From Ruminococcus sp. FC2018 (GTDB lineage Bacteria; Bacillota; Clostridia; Oscillospirales; Ruminococcaceae), in contig NZ_JHXH01000005.1 of the NCBI RefSeq assembly GCF_000621805.1, positions 123,311-187,310 of the forward strand: a stretch of 64,000 nucleotides of DNA. The letters run 5' to 3'. The position numbers and the translations under genes were made by a program. The notes under the pieces were generated by a model. The model was not told where the DNA came from and made no database searches. It saw nothing but the letters and a program-made list of their open reading frames with translations. Positions 41,656 to 52,989 of the stretch are shown here, one piece after another. How positions within the stretch are numbered: the stretch's first letter is position 1; the number at the start of each line of letters is the position of its first letter.

Positions 41656-43425
41656 TCAGGAAATTGCGAACTGAGAATTGTAGAGTTGTGCGTAAAAGCC
41701 GTTTTTATCCATAAGGCTTTTGTGGTCGCCCTGCTCGATAATGGTCCCGTCTTTCATAACGATTATGGTATCCGCTTCTTTTATGGTGGAAAGGCGGTGG
41801 GCGATTATAAAGCTCGTTCTGCCCTGCATTAGCTTGGCAAAGGCGTTCTGGACAAGTATTTCCGTTCTTGTGTCGATCGAGGAGGTGGCTTCGTCCAGAA
41901 TGAGCATCTGTGGAACACAAAGCATTACACGTGCGATGCACAAAAGCTGTTTCTGCCCTGCGGAAAGGGTGGAATAGCTGTCGGAGATGACCGTATCGTA
42001 ACCCAATGGCAGACGCTTTATAAAGCTGTGGCAATAGGCTGCCCTGGCGGCGGCGATGATCTCCTCGTCGGTGGCATCGGGCTTGCCGTATGCGATATTT
42101 TCACGTATAGTGCCTGTTTTCAGCCAGGTCTCCTGGAGCACCATGCCATAGCCTGCACGCAGGGACTTTCTGGTTACATCCCGTATGTTTTCGCCGCTTA
42201 CTTTTATCTCCCCTTTGTCGGTGTCGTAAAAGCGCATAAGCAGGTTTATCATTGTGGTCTTTCCGCAGCCGGTAGGTCCCACGATAGCGGTGCGCTGACC
42301 TTTTTTAACGTGCAGGTCAAAGCCTTGTATAAGCGGCTTTTGCGGGGTGTAGGAAAAGTCTACCGAGTCAACATCCACGCTTCCGTCGATTTTTTCAAGG
42401 ACTTTTGAGCGGCTGTCGTCGGGTATTTCCTTTTCGCTGAGCAGAGAGAAAACCCTGTGAGCTGATGCCAATGCGCCCTGGAGCTCGGTGATAACGCCGG
42501 ATATTTCGTTGAAAGGCTTGGTGTACTGGTTGGCGTAGGTGAGAAAGCTGGAGAGCTGACCTACGGTCATGCCCCCGGAAAAGACCGTAAAGGCACCTAC
42601 GATACCTACGCCTGTGTAAACAAGCCCGTTGACAAATCTTGTGGTGGGGTTGGTTAGACTTGAAAAGAAAATTGCTTTAACGCTTACCTTTGAAAGCTCC
42701 TGGTTCAGCTCCTGCATACGCTGCTGTGCCTGCTGTTCATAGCCGAAAGCACTGACGGTTTTCTGGTTGCCCGTCATTTCCTCGATAAGTCCTGTAAGCT
42801 CGCCTCGTGCAACAGACTGCTTATGGAAAAGCTTATAGGTGTTGTCCGATACGAAGCGTGCCACAAAAAGCGACAGCGGAGTTATAAGCACTACCACAAG
42901 GGTTATTTTCAGGTTAATGGTCAGCATAAAGATAAGGGTGCCCACGATGGTGCAAAGTCCTGTGAAAAGCTGGGCAAAGCCCATGAGTAAGCCGTCGGAG
43001 ATCTGCTCCACATCGGTTATCACTCGGCTTATAAGGTCACCGTGAGGGTGGGAGTCAATATATGAAAGGGGCAGCTTTTCAAGCTTTGCAAAGGCTTCGT
43101 TCCTCAGATCACGGACGATATTGAAGGTGATCTTGTTGGTACACACAGTCATGAGCCACTGGCAAAGTGCGGTGACTGCCACGGTGACAAGCAGAATAAT
43201 GATGATGGGGATAAGCTTATCAAAGTCCACATCACCTTTGCCCACAATAACGTCCACGCCCTGACCTATAAGGATAGGAGCATATAAGGTCGCACCGACG
43301 CTTATCAGGGCAAACACAAGAGACAGCGCAAACAGGCTTTTATACGGCGATGCATAACCCATAAGGATCCGCAGCGCCTGTCTTGAATCGCTGCCTTTTT
43401 TGGGAGAAAGCTTTTTATCAGCCAT
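41656..43425 (-). CDS. ABC exporter half-transporter, catalytic partner
   Basis: 589 residues: six membrane helices (about 25-320) and an ATPase domain with GPTGCGKTT, LSAGQKQLL, LILDEATSSID and IIAHRLST, all catalytic residues present. The start at 43425 fits AAAGGAGG and overlaps the previous gene by 8 bases. With its partner it forms a heterodimeric multidrug or lipid exporter of the LmrCD/BmrCD type. Confidence 0.93.
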   Translation of the reverse strand: MADKKLSPKKGSDSRQALRILMGYASPYKSLFALSLVFALISVGATLYAPILIGQGVDVIVGKGDVDFDKLIPIIIILLVTVAVTALCQWLMTVCTNKITFNIVRDLRNEAFAKLEKLPLSYIDSHPHGDLISRVITDVEQISDGLLMGFAQLFTGLCTIVGTLIFMLTINLKITLVVVLITPLSLFVARFVSDNTYKLFHKQSVARGELTGLIEEMTGNQKTVSAFGYEQQAQQRMQELNQELSKVSVKAIFFSSLTNPTTRFVNGLVYTGVGIVGAFTVFSGGMTVGQLSSFLTYANQYTKPFNEISGVITELQGALASAHRVFSLLSEKEIPDDSRSKVLEKIDGSVDVDSVDFSYTPQKPLIQGFDLHVKKGQRTAIVGPTGCGKTTMINLLMRFYDTDKGEIKVSGENIRDVTRKSLRAGYGMVLQETWLKTGTIRENIAYGKPDATDEEIIAAARAAYCHSFIKRLPLGYDTVISDSYSTLSAGQKQLLCIARVMLCVPQMLILDEATSSIDTRTEILVQNAFAKLMQGRTSFIIAHRLSTIKEADTIIVMKDGTIIEQGDHKSLMDKNGFYAQLYNSQFAIS

Positions 43426-45157
43426 GCTGTGCCACCTCCTTTTCGGAAAGCTGAGACAGGCATATCTCTTTATACACGCCACAGTTTTTATAAAGCTGAG
43501 CATGGGTACCTATGCCTGCGATCACGCCGTCGTCAAGGACTATTATTTTGTCTGCGCTGCTGATGGAGGAAATACGCTGGGAAACGATAAACACGGTCAT
43601 GCTGCCTGCTATTTCGCTAAGCGCCTTGCGCAGCTTTGCGTCGGTGGCAAGGTCAAGGGCGGAGGCGGAATCGTCAAGAATAAGTATTTCCGGGCTTCCC
43701 ACCAGTGCTCTGGCAATGGTGAGTCTTTGCCTTTGACCGCCCGAAAGATTTTTGCCGTCACGGAGTATCTCAAAGTCAAGCTGTCCGTCCTTTTGTCTGA
43801 CAAACTCTGATGCCTGGGATATATCAAGCGCCTGCCATATCTGTTCATCGCTTGCGGTACTATCACGCCACTGCATATTTTCACGTATCGAGCCCTTGAA
43901 AAGCACGGCTTTTTGGGGCACGATACCTATTTTGCCACGCAGCTGCCCGAAGGGATAGCTTTTAACGTTTACCCCGTCCACCAGAACGCTGCCTGAAAAG
44001 GCATCGTAAAATCTTGGGATAAGGTTTACCAGGGAGCTTTTGCCCGAGCCTGTGCCGCCGATAATTCCTACAGTCTCTCCGGGGGCTGCTTTAAAGCTTA
44101 TATTTTCAAGGATATGCTCTCCGGAGCCGGAATATCTGAAGCAGACGTTATCAAACTCCACCTTTGCTGCGCCGTTTACAGGTGCAGCCGGTTCATTGCC
44201 GTTGTCGGAAACGGAAGTCTGTACGTCAAAGACCTCATTTATCCGCCCTGCGCAGGCGTACATTTTTGTAATATTGGTAACCAGCAGGGCTACCGCCAGA
44301 AGGGCAAGGAGTATCTGGTTCATGTAGTTTAAAAGTGCGATGACCTCACCCTGGGTTATGCTGCCTGCATAGACAGTCTTTCCGCCGAACCAGAGTATTG
44401 CGGCTATTGCAAGGTTCACAAGCACATATGTGGCAGGGTTCATTATGGCAGATATCCTGCCTGCGGTGAGCTGCATTCTGCGAAGCTCCTCGGAATTCTT
44501 TTCAAACTCCGCCTGCTCGTCTTTCTGGCGTGAAAAGGCTCTTACCACTCTTGTACCCAGCAGGTTTTCCGAGGTTATAAGATTTGTTTTGTCAAGGGTC
44601 TTTTGTACCTTTTTATAGCGGGGAATGGTGGAGGACATTATCTTATAGATAACAAACGCAAGCGCAGGGGACATTATCAGGAATATAAGCGTGAGTCTGA
44701 CAGATATGGTAAACGCCATTATCACCGAGCCAAGGACGATAAACGGAGAGCGCAGAAAGAGGCGCAGTATCATATTCACGCCTGTTTGCGCCTGGTTGAT
44801 GTCCGAGGTCATTCTTGTTACAAGGGTATGGCTTCCGAGCTTATCTATCTCGGTATACGAAAGGGTGCCTATGTGCTTGAAAAGCGCAGTACGAAGCTCC
44901 TGTCCGAAGCCGACAGAGGCTTTGGCGGCAAAATACTGGGCGGTCAGCGAGCAGCTCAGCCCCAGTACCCCAAGCAGCACCAGTATTCCTCCTCGCCACA
45001 GAATATAGGACGAGTCCTGATTTTTTATGCCCGTATCGATTATGTCCGCCATAATAATGGGGACGGCAAGCTCAAAGCAGGCTTCTATAAGCTTGAACAG
45101 GGGACCGATAATGCTTTGCAGCTTATAGTTTTTCAGATATTTTGCCAGTCTGAACAT
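43418..45157 (-). CDS. ABC exporter half-transporter, degenerate partner
   Basis: 579 residues, same layout. The ATPase domain has GTGSGKSS and LSGGQRQRL, but Walker B ends LILDDSASALD (Asp for catalytic Glu) and the switch loop is IVSQRISS (Gln for His). That is the usual asymmetry of heterodimeric exporters, in which one site only binds ATP. Substrate unknown. First gene of the pair, Shine-Dalgarno GAAGGAG. Confidence 0.93.
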   Translation of the reverse strand: MFRLAKYLKNYKLQSIIGPLFKLIEACFELAVPIIMADIIDTGIKNQDSSYILWRGGILVLLGVLGLSCSLTAQYFAAKASVGFGQELRTALFKHIGTLSYTEIDKLGSHTLVTRMTSDINQAQTGVNMILRLFLRSPFIVLGSVIMAFTISVRLTLIFLIMSPALAFVIYKIMSSTIPRYKKVQKTLDKTNLITSENLLGTRVVRAFSRQKDEQAEFEKNSEELRRMQLTAGRISAIMNPATYVLVNLAIAAILWFGGKTVYAGSITQGEVIALLNYMNQILLALLAVALLVTNITKMYACAGRINEVFDVQTSVSDNGNEPAAPVNGAAKVEFDNVCFRYSGSGEHILENISFKAAPGETVGIIGGTGSGKSSLVNLIPRFYDAFSGSVLVDGVNVKSYPFGQLRGKIGIVPQKAVLFKGSIRENMQWRDSTASDEQIWQALDISQASEFVRQKDGQLDFEILRDGKNLSGGQRQRLTIARALVGSPEILILDDSASALDLATDAKLRKALSEIAGSMTVFIVSQRISSISSADKIIVLDDGVIAGIGTHAQLYKNCGVYKEICLSQLSEKEVAQHG

Positions 45158-45192
45158 TTATCGGTCACTCCTTCCCGGTGATTTTTGTCAGG

Positions 45193-45219
45193 AAAAAAGC
45201 GGAGAAAGCTCCCCGCTTT
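45193..45219 (-). terminator. Terminator of ppk
   Basis: AAAGCGG pairs with CCGCTTT; TTTTTT follows on the minus strand. Confidence 0.8.
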
Positions 45220-45225
45220 ATGCCG

Positions 45226-47409
45226 CTACTTCTTACGGCTGAATAAACTTTTGATTTTTGCCCACAAGCCCTTTTTCTGTACCGCTTGCTGCTGCTGCGA
45301 TAAGTCGGCTGCAGCAGGTTGAGTTGGCTGGACTGGCTGGGGCGCAGGCGCTGTAACAAGCTCCGGTGCGCTTTCATATGCCATGGCAATAAATTTCTCC
45401 TGGGCGCAGCAATGGGCGCTGCTGTCAAATGCCCGTACATATGTACCGTCGGGCTGCATTATCCTTGCTTTGACGTTGTCGTGCATTTGTATATCAAAGT
45501 AATCAAGCACACGCTTTTTTATGTCTTCATCAAGGATAGGTGCGGCAACTTCCACACGGCGTGTGGTGTTCCTTGTCATATAGTCGGCGCTGGAGATATA
45601 GACCTGTTTTCTCACGCCAGCGCCGAATATGTAAATTCTTGAATGTTCAAGAAATCTGCCCACAATGGAACGTATGGTTATATTATCGGAAACATCCTTT
45701 ACCCCTGCAACAAGGCAGGAGATACCTCTTATCACAAGCTCCACTCTTACGCCTGCCTGGGAGCACTCTATAAGCTTGTCGATTATCACCTTATCGGTGA
45801 GAGAGTTGAGCTTAGCGGCAACATACCCCTCGCCGCCTGCTTTTGCAATGGCGATCTCGTTGTCCATGAACTCGATGACCTTGTTTTGCAGGCATTTCGG
45901 AGCCACAAGGAGCGTTTTTGCGTTCTCCACCAGCTCACCCATGGAAAGTGCTCTGAACACCTGGGCGGCATCGGCTGCGATGTCGCTGTTTGAGGTCATA
46001 AGACAAAAGTCGGTATACAGCTTTGCGGTCTTTTCGTTATAGTTTCCTGTGCCCACCTGAACGGTGTATTTAGCCTGACCGTCCACGCTTCTGGTTATAA
46101 GGCAGAGCTTGGAGTGTACCTTCATTCTCGGCGGTCCGTAGATAACATGGCAGCCGAATTCCTCAAGGGCTTTTGACCAGCCGATATTATTCTCCTCGTC
46201 AAACCTTGCACGAAGCTCCACCAGCACAACGACTTCCTTGCCGTTTTCGCTTGCTTTGCACAGTGCTCTTACTACCTTTGAGTTTTTGGCGACTCTGTAA
46301 AGCGTCATTTTTATGGACACTACCTGCGGATCCTCTGCGGCTTCGCTGAGCAGTCGTATGAACGGGTCGATGGACTCGTAGGGATATGACAGCAAAAGGT
46401 CATGCTTATCGATCTGTGATATCATCGGTTCCAGCTGATCCACCACAGGTGAACGCTGGGGCTCAAACTCATCAAAGAACAGTCCCTTTTTGCTCTGAGC
46501 CTTGCCGAAAAGGTCACCCACATAGGACATATCAAGGGGGGCTTTTTCAACAAACACCTGTTTTTTGGAAAGCTCCAGTCTTTCACAAAGGGTATCTATC
46601 ACGTTGTCCGAAAGATTTTTTGATATCTGGAGTCTGACGGGGCAGAGCCTTTTGCGCTTGCTTATGACAACGGACATATTCTGTCTGAAGTCAAGCTCGG
46701 AATCGTAGCTTTCGTCCACGTCGATGTCTGCGTTTCGTGTCACACGCATAAGGGCTTTTTCTTCAACCTTATAGTTTTCAAAAATGCTGTCTGCATAGTG
46801 GGAGATTATCTCCTCCACCAGCACATAGTTTATATCCCCGCTGTTTTCGTCGGGAACAAACACCACACGGTCAAATTTATCTGTACAGGATATCATGCCA
46901 AGGGACTTTGTACCCTTTGCACTAAGACGGGTGATGACGTAGATGCTTTTATTTGCAAGGAAGGGGAACGGGTGACGTTTATCTATGATGTTGGCGTTGA
47001 GAAACGGCTTTATCTCATAGGCATAGTACCCTTCGATAAATTCCATTTCCAGCCGTGAGAGGTTTTTGATGCTGCGGTGGTGTATACCCTTTGCCTTCAG
47101 CTCCTTCATCAGCGCTTCAAAGGACCTGTCTCTGACGGCAACAAGCTCTCTGACTCTGGCGAATATCGCACTGAGCTGTTCAGAGGGGCGCATTTTGGTC
47201 TTATTATCCTTCTCGTCGTCGTCCACAAGGGAGGAATCGTAAAGGGAGCCGACTCTGACCATAAAAAACTCATCAAGGTTGCTGGAATATATAGATTCAA
47301 ACAGCAGACGCTCCATAAGGGGCACGCTTTCGTCCTGTGCCTCCTCAAGCACACGCTGGTTGAATTTAAGCCAGGAAAGCTCTCTGTTGTCAAAGACCTT
47401 TTTACTCAT
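45226..47409 (-). CDS. ppk1: Polyphosphate kinase
   Basis: 727 residues, all PPK1 parts: N-terminal NRELSWLKFNQRVLEEA, the catalytic-His segment MKVHSKLCLI, and SADYMTRNTTRRVEV near the end. It makes polyphosphate from ATP at the inner membrane. After about residue 680 a Pro/Gln-rich linker and a basic tail (KKGLWAKIKSLFSRKK) are added; the tail is amphipathic and could touch membrane or nucleic acid. The Shine-Dalgarno is weak. Confidence 0.95.
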   Translation of the reverse strand: MSKKVFDNRELSWLKFNQRVLEEAQDESVPLMERLLFESIYSSNLDEFFMVRVGSLYDSSLVDDDEKDNKTKMRPSEQLSAIFARVRELVAVRDRSFEALMKELKAKGIHHRSIKNLSRLEMEFIEGYYAYEIKPFLNANIIDKRHPFPFLANKSIYVITRLSAKGTKSLGMISCTDKFDRVVFVPDENSGDINYVLVEEIISHYADSIFENYKVEEKALMRVTRNADIDVDESYDSELDFRQNMSVVISKRKRLCPVRLQISKNLSDNVIDTLCERLELSKKQVFVEKAPLDMSYVGDLFGKAQSKKGLFFDEFEPQRSPVVDQLEPMISQIDKHDLLLSYPYESIDPFIRLLSEAAEDPQVVSIKMTLYRVAKNSKVVRALCKASENGKEVVVLVELRARFDEENNIGWSKALEEFGCHVIYGPPRMKVHSKLCLITRSVDGQAKYTVQVGTGNYNEKTAKLYTDFCLMTSNSDIAADAAQVFRALSMGELVENAKTLLVAPKCLQNKVIEFMDNEIAIAKAGGEGYVAAKLNSLTDKVIIDKLIECSQAGVRVELVIRGISCLVAGVKDVSDNITIRSIVGRFLEHSRIYIFGAGVRKQVYISSADYMTRNTTRRVEVAAPILDEDIKKRVLDYFDIQMHDNVKARIMQPDGTYVRAFDSSAHCCAQEKFIAMAYESAPELVTAPAPQPVQPTQPAAADLSQQQQAVQKKGLWAKIKSLFSRKK

Positions 47410-47487
47410 GGTGGTTATCTCACTTTCATAGGGGCGGAAAACGCCCGTAATGTTACATTGATATTGTAATATATACGCCGTGAAAAG

Positions 47488-49002
<1,515 letters not shown>

Positions 49003-49008
49003 TCATAT

Positions 49009-50061
49009 TTACAGAGGGTCGTCGGAATTGCGGTGGGTCTGATATTTGACTTTGTCGCCCTCTTTGAGATCTTTCCATTCGTCCAGGCTCCGTTCCAGCT
49101 TTTGTTCGTTGCCTTTATCGTCCTTTATTATCACCCAGTATTTGCCTCTGCGGCTGCCCTGCCGTTTATCGCCGTACTTTGGCGAATCAACTTTCTCGGG
49201 CAGGTCTGTTTCTGCCCATTTCGGTTCGTGGTCGTCGGCGCTTGTCCGCAGAACATCGGTCTCTTTCCATTTGTCTATGTCGTAATAATACTTGGTGTCA
49301 TATACAGGCTCTTTCCGGTAGACAGGCTCTTTGTAGGTCTTGTTCTCGTAGACGGTCTTGTAGCGGGGCGTTTTTACCTCTTTGTACTGCCCGTTGCCCA
49401 TATCCTTATACTTGACATCGTAGCCGTCCTTTACCTGTTTGGCGACCCTTTTGGTTTTGGTCTCGTAGTGGTCGAGGACTTGCTTATAAGAGCGCACTTC
49501 ACGATTTGACGAGACGACGGTGCCGCCGCTCGGCACGTTCCAGCCGTTTTCACGGTATGTATTATACTCCTCGACGCCTATCTCCTGCTGCCAGCCGAAG
49601 CTGATGACCTCGCCCTCACGATCGACGGGCTTCTGGTACCAGTTGAGTGCAAATATGCCCAGCGCCGCAAACAGTATCAGCCCGAACAGCAATTTTAATG
49701 CGCTTGAATTCTGCCTGTGTATATAATCTTTTTTCGGCCGCTGCTTTTGCCGGCGTTCCGGCTTTGGTTTGGGAGTTATCGGCTCGGGGTCGGGCTGATA
49801 GCTGCCGAGGGCATCGCTTTTTTTTGCGCCGCAGCTTTCGCAGACCTCAGCCTGCGCAGGATTCTGCGTTCGGCAATAGGAGCAAAGCCAGTTCGCCTCG
49901 TTGTTTTCCTGCTCTTTATCGACGTATTCGATCGGTTTTGACGTGTCCATAAAGAACCGCACATCGTTGGGTATCGACGTTCCGCATTTGGGACAGTCCT
50001 TGTGATCTGCACGGACGGTCTCTCCGCAGTACGGACATTTCCAGTAGCCCCATACGTTCAC
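49009..50061 (-). CDS. Zinc-ribbon membrane protein with RanBP2-type finger
   Basis: 350 residues. N-terminal zinc ribbon (CPYCGETV..CPKCG), then a RanBP2-type finger WLCSYCRTQNPAQAEVCESCG near 58-81, a Pro/Lys linker, one membrane helix (about 128-147), and an external part rich in Tyr, Lys and Val. Function unknown; no enzyme motif. Confidence 0.8.
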   Translation of the reverse strand: MNVWGYWKCPYCGETVRADHKDCPKCGTSIPNDVRFFMDTSKPIEYVDKEQENNEANWLCSYCRTQNPAQAEVCESCGAKKSDALGSYQPDPEPITPKPKPERRQKQRPKKDYIHRQNSSALKLLFGLILFAALGIFALNWYQKPVDREGEVISFGWQQEIGVEEYNTYRENGWNVPSGGTVVSSNREVRSYKQVLDHYETKTKRVAKQVKDGYDVKYKDMGNGQYKEVKTPRYKTVYENKTYKEPVYRKEPVYDTKYYYDIDKWKETDVLRTSADDHEPKWAETDLPEKVDSPKYGDKRQGSRRGKYWVIIKDDKGNEQKLERSLDEWKDLKEGDKVKYQTHRNSDDPL

Positions 50062-50186
50062 TGTTTACACTCCTTTATACTTATACATCATACTACATAC
50101 TACTAATAATAATACTATGATTTGGATCACTTGTCAAACATTACGCAGGATTTCCTTAAAAGTCCCATATTATGTACATATCAGCC

Positions 50187-50215
50187 TTGCAAAAGATGTA
50201 CAAATGTGCTATAAT
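50187..50215 (+). promoter_or_regulatory. Sigma-A promoter of radA
   Basis: TTGCAA (50187-50192), 17-base spacer, TATAAT (50210-50215). Confidence 0.8.
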
Positions 50216-50252
50216 CATAGCGATATAGCATTGTAAAAAAGGAAGTGACACA

Positions 50253-51623
50253 ATGGCAAAGGTGAAAAGCTCTTATGTGTGCAGTCAGTGCGGATACGAA
50301 ACTGCAAAATGGAACGGAAGGTGTCCCGGCTGCGGCGAATGGAACACCCTTGAGGAGGTTGAGGTAACTGTAAGAGCAGGCTCAAAAGCCCGCAGTGTTT
50401 CAGCGGTAAAAGACGTTTCGGACAATATCGTTAACATAAACGGCATAGATGCCAGCTATAACGAGAGCCGCTACATGACAGGGCTTAGCGAGCTGGACAG
50501 AGTGCTTGGAGGCGGGCTTGTAAAGGGTTCGGTGGTGCTTCTCGGAGGCGAGCCGGGAATAGGAAAGTCTACAATACTGCTTCAGATATGCAGCTTTATC
50601 GGCAGGGAGCACACTATACTTTATGTGTCGGGCGAGGAATCTCTCAGGCAGATCAAACTCCGTGCGGACAGGCTTGGGGTGGACAGCGAAAATCTGTATC
50701 TTCTTGCCGAGACCGACTGTGAGAAGATCTGCAATGTTATTGTCAAGCAGCAGCCTGAGGTAGTTATCATCGACTCCATTCAGACCATGAGCATGGCGGA
50801 GCTTAACTCGGCTCAGGGATCGGTGACACAGGTGCGGGAGTGTACAAACGTGTTCACACGCACGGCAAAGTCAGAGGAGATACCAATGTTCATTGTGGGT
50901 CACGTGAACAAGGACGGTGCTATTGCAGGTCCTAAGGTCATGGAACACATTGTTGATTGTGTGCTTTACTTTGAGGGGCAGAGGAATCTGACATACCGTA
51001 TCCTTCGGGCGGCAAAAAACAGATTTGGCTCAACTAATGAGATCGGCGTTTTTGAAATGGCTGACAAGGGGCTTTTGCAGGTGGAAAACCCGTCGATGCT
51101 CCTGCTGGAGGGCAGACCGACCGATGTTTCCGGCACCTGCGTCGCCTGCATTATGGAAGGCACAAGACCGCTTATGGCAGAGGTACAGGCTCTGGTGTCA
51201 AAATCTGCCCTTTCAACACCAAGACGCACAGCAACCGGCATAGATTATTACAGGATGTCAATTATCATTGCGGTTCTGGAAAAGCGGCTGGGCTACTTCT
51301 TCGGCGGGCTTGACGTGTATATCAACATTGTTGGCGGCTTGAAGCTGGACGACACGGCGGCAGACCTTTCGGTGGCTATGGCGCTTTATTCCAGCCTTAC
51401 AGATAAGATAATTGACAGCAAGACGATAGCTTTCGGTGAGATAGGTCTCGGAGGTGAGCTGCGCACAGTCACACATATCCCACAGCGTATTGCCGAAGCA
51501 GAGCGAATGGGCTTTGAAAAGGTTATTTTGCCCGCACATTCGCTCAAAGGCGTGGGAACAGGCAAGTTTGGCATAAAAATAATCGGCGTACACTCGATAA
51601 AAGAAGCGTTCAAGGAGATATAA
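50253..51623 (+). CDS. radA: DNA repair protein RadA
   Basis: 456 residues: zinc finger CSQCGYETAKWNGRCPGC, Walker A GGEPGIGKST, the RadA-specific KNRFGST motif, and a C-terminal Lon-like domain (GGLDVYINIVGGLKL). A helicase-like partner of RecA in recombination repair. Shine-Dalgarno AAGGAAG. Confidence 0.96.
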   Translation: MAKVKSSYVCSQCGYETAKWNGRCPGCGEWNTLEEVEVTVRAGSKARSVSAVKDVSDNIVNINGIDASYNESRYMTGLSELDRVLGGGLVKGSVVLLGGEPGIGKSTILLQICSFIGREHTILYVSGEESLRQIKLRADRLGVDSENLYLLAETDCEKICNVIVKQQPEVVIIDSIQTMSMAELNSAQGSVTQVRECTNVFTRTAKSEEIPMFIVGHVNKDGAIAGPKVMEHIVDCVLYFEGQRNLTYRILRAAKNRFGSTNEIGVFEMADKGLLQVENPSMLLLEGRPTDVSGTCVACIMEGTRPLMAEVQALVSKSALSTPRRTATGIDYYRMSIIIAVLEKRLGYFFGGLDVYINIVGGLKLDDTAADLSVAMALYSSLTDKIIDSKTIAFGEIGLGGELRTVTHIPQRIAEAERMGFEKVILPAHSLKGVGTGKFGIKIIGVHSIKEAFKEI

Positions 51624-51655
51624 AAGTAAACTTTATGTAAATTTTCGCAAATTTC

Positions 51656-51684
51656 TTGACTTTTCCTTTATTATATGGTATGAT
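51656..51684 (+). promoter_or_regulatory. Sigma-A promoter of rplU-prp-rpmA
   Basis: TTGACT (51656-51661), 17-base spacer, TATGAT (51679-51684). Confidence 0.8.
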
Positions 51685-51689
51685 ACATA

Positions 51690-51774
51690 AGCCGCATATT
51701 TACGGTAGAACAAGTTCGGAGTATGCTTCGGCACCGTACATAGCGAGATCAAATTAAAGGCAGGTGCATATTGA
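51690..51774 (+). promoter_or_regulatory. Probable L21 leader RNA
   Basis: The roughly 85-base leader before rplU can fold (GCCG...CGGT; TACGG...CCGTA) and lies where many Firmicutes carry the L21 leader, a ribosomal-protein feedback element. The identification rests on position and folding only. Confidence 0.5.
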
Positions 51775-52089
51775 ATGTACGCAGTAATCGAAACAGGCGG
51801 AAAGCAGTATCAGGTCAAGGCAGGCGATGAGGTATTCATCGAGAAGCTTGATGTTGAGGCTGACGACAAGGTGACTTTTGACAAGGTCATGATGATCGCC
51901 AATGATGAGGGTGCAGCAACTGTAGGTGCTCCTTATGTTGAGGGTGCTACTGTTAGTGCAAAGGTTCTCAAGAACGGTAAGGCTAAGAAGATCACAGTTT
52001 TCACTTACAAGCCTAAGAAGGGCGAAAAGAGAAAGATGGGTCACAGACAGCCATACACAAAGGTACAGATCGAAGCAATAAACGCATAA
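51775..52089 (+). CDS. rplU: 50S ribosomal protein L21
   Basis: 104 residues: [18 protein letters not shown] and the C-terminal [21 protein letters not shown] are diagnostic. First gene of the usual L21-Prp-L27 set. Confidence 0.98.
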   Translation: MYAVIETGGKQYQVKAGDEVFIEKLDVEADDKVTFDKVMMIANDEGAATVGAPYVEGATVSAKVLKNGKAKKITVFTYKPKKGEKRKMGHRQPYTKVQIEAINA

Positions 52090-52092
52090 TCG

Positions 52093-52413
52093 ATGATAAA
52101 GGCTGATTTTTACCGAAGCAGCGAGGGAAGACTGCTTGGCTTTGAGGTTTCGGGTCATGCGGGGCTTGCCGATGAGGGACAGGATGTTTGCTGTGCAAGC
52201 GTGTCCTCTGCCGTTATGCTGGCGGCGAACACAATAACCGAGGCGTTTAAGATCAGCGCTAAGGTAAGTGTTGAAGAAAACGACATTATGCTGAAGCTGG
52301 GAAGCGATCCGCAGGGCGAGGGCGACAAGGTGCTTTTAGGACTTCTGACGCATCTTTACCTGATGCAGGACGAGTTCCCGGGCTATGTTTTGGTCAAGGT
52401 CCACGACAGGTGA
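52093..52413 (+). CDS. prp: Ribosomal-processing cysteine protease Prp
   Basis: 106 residues. Catalytic pair: His in SGHAG (about 22) and Cys in DVCCASVSS (about 33-34). It removes the N-terminal extension of L27, whose substrate form is encoded next. Starts 3 bases after rplU. Confidence 0.94.
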   Translation: MIKADFYRSSEGRLLGFEVSGHAGLADEGQDVCCASVSSAVMLAANTITEAFKISAKVSVEENDIMLKLGSDPQGEGDKVLLGLLTHLYLMQDEFPGYVLVKVHDR

Positions 52414-52452
52414 CTTTGACGGTGAAATTACATTTTTGGAGGTGTAATTACA

Positions 52453-52734
52453 ATGATAAAGATATCTATGCAGTTTTTTGCTCATAAAAAAGGTATGGGT
52501 TCCACAAAGAACGGCCGTGATTCTGAGGCTAAGAGACTTGGCGTCAAGAGAGCTGACGGACAGTTCGTTCTGGCAGGAAATATCCTGGTAAGACAGAGAG
52601 GAACTCACATCCATCCGGGCGAGAATGTTAAGCGTGGTTCAGACGACACACTTTTTGCTACAAGTGACGGCGTTGTAAAGTTCGAGAGACTTGGCAAAGA
52701 CCGTAAAAAAGTATCTGTTTATCCACAGGCTTGA
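52453..52734 (+). CDS. rpmA: 50S ribosomal protein L27, with Prp-cleaved N-terminus
   Basis: 93 residues. N-terminal MIKISMQFF then [15 protein letters not shown]: the extension fits the Prp site, with cleavage expected after FF. The body ([14 protein letters not shown]) is typical. The extension together with prp is the known Firmicutes arrangement. Confidence 0.97.
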   Translation: MIKISMQFFAHKKGMGSTKNGRDSEAKRLGVKRADGQFVLAGNILVRQRGTHIHPGENVKRGSDDTLFATSDGVVKFERLGKDRKKVSVYPQA

Positions 52735-52749
52735 TTTAATGAAAACTAC

Positions 52750-52777
52750 CGACCCCGAGCTTGAGGCTTGGGGTCGA
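52750..52777 (+). terminator. Terminator of the rplU operon
   Basis: CGACCCCGAGC pairs with GCTTGGGGTCG (one mismatch), then AATTTG; the T-run is weak. Confidence 0.65.
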
Positions 52778-52864
52778 ATTTGTGTGTCGGGCATTCTTTG
52801 CCTGATGATTGAGGAGATTCTTCTGAAAAGATTGTTTTCAGATTTTCTTTTTAAGCTCTCAGTC

Positions 52865-52964
52865 ATTTTCGGCGCTTGGGCTATATGCCCAAGCACCGAA
52901 AATCATTAAAAGTTTTAGGAAGGGAGTTTGAGGGATGACCCTTTTTCAAAAGGGTTTCCCTCAA
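52865..52964. repeat. Two large palindromic hairpins ahead of obgE
   Basis: Hairpin 1 (52865-52903): 17-base arms ATTTTCGGCGCTTGGGC and partner with one mismatch, 5-base loop. Hairpin 2 (52927-52964): TTGAGGGA..ACCCTTTT with AAAAGGGT..TCCCTCAA. The second is of a form I associate with dispersed intergenic repeats in Ruminococcus-like genomes; only one copy is in this window. Confidence 0.6.
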
Positions 52965-52989
52965 TTATCCGACAAAGGAGGCAGGAAAG

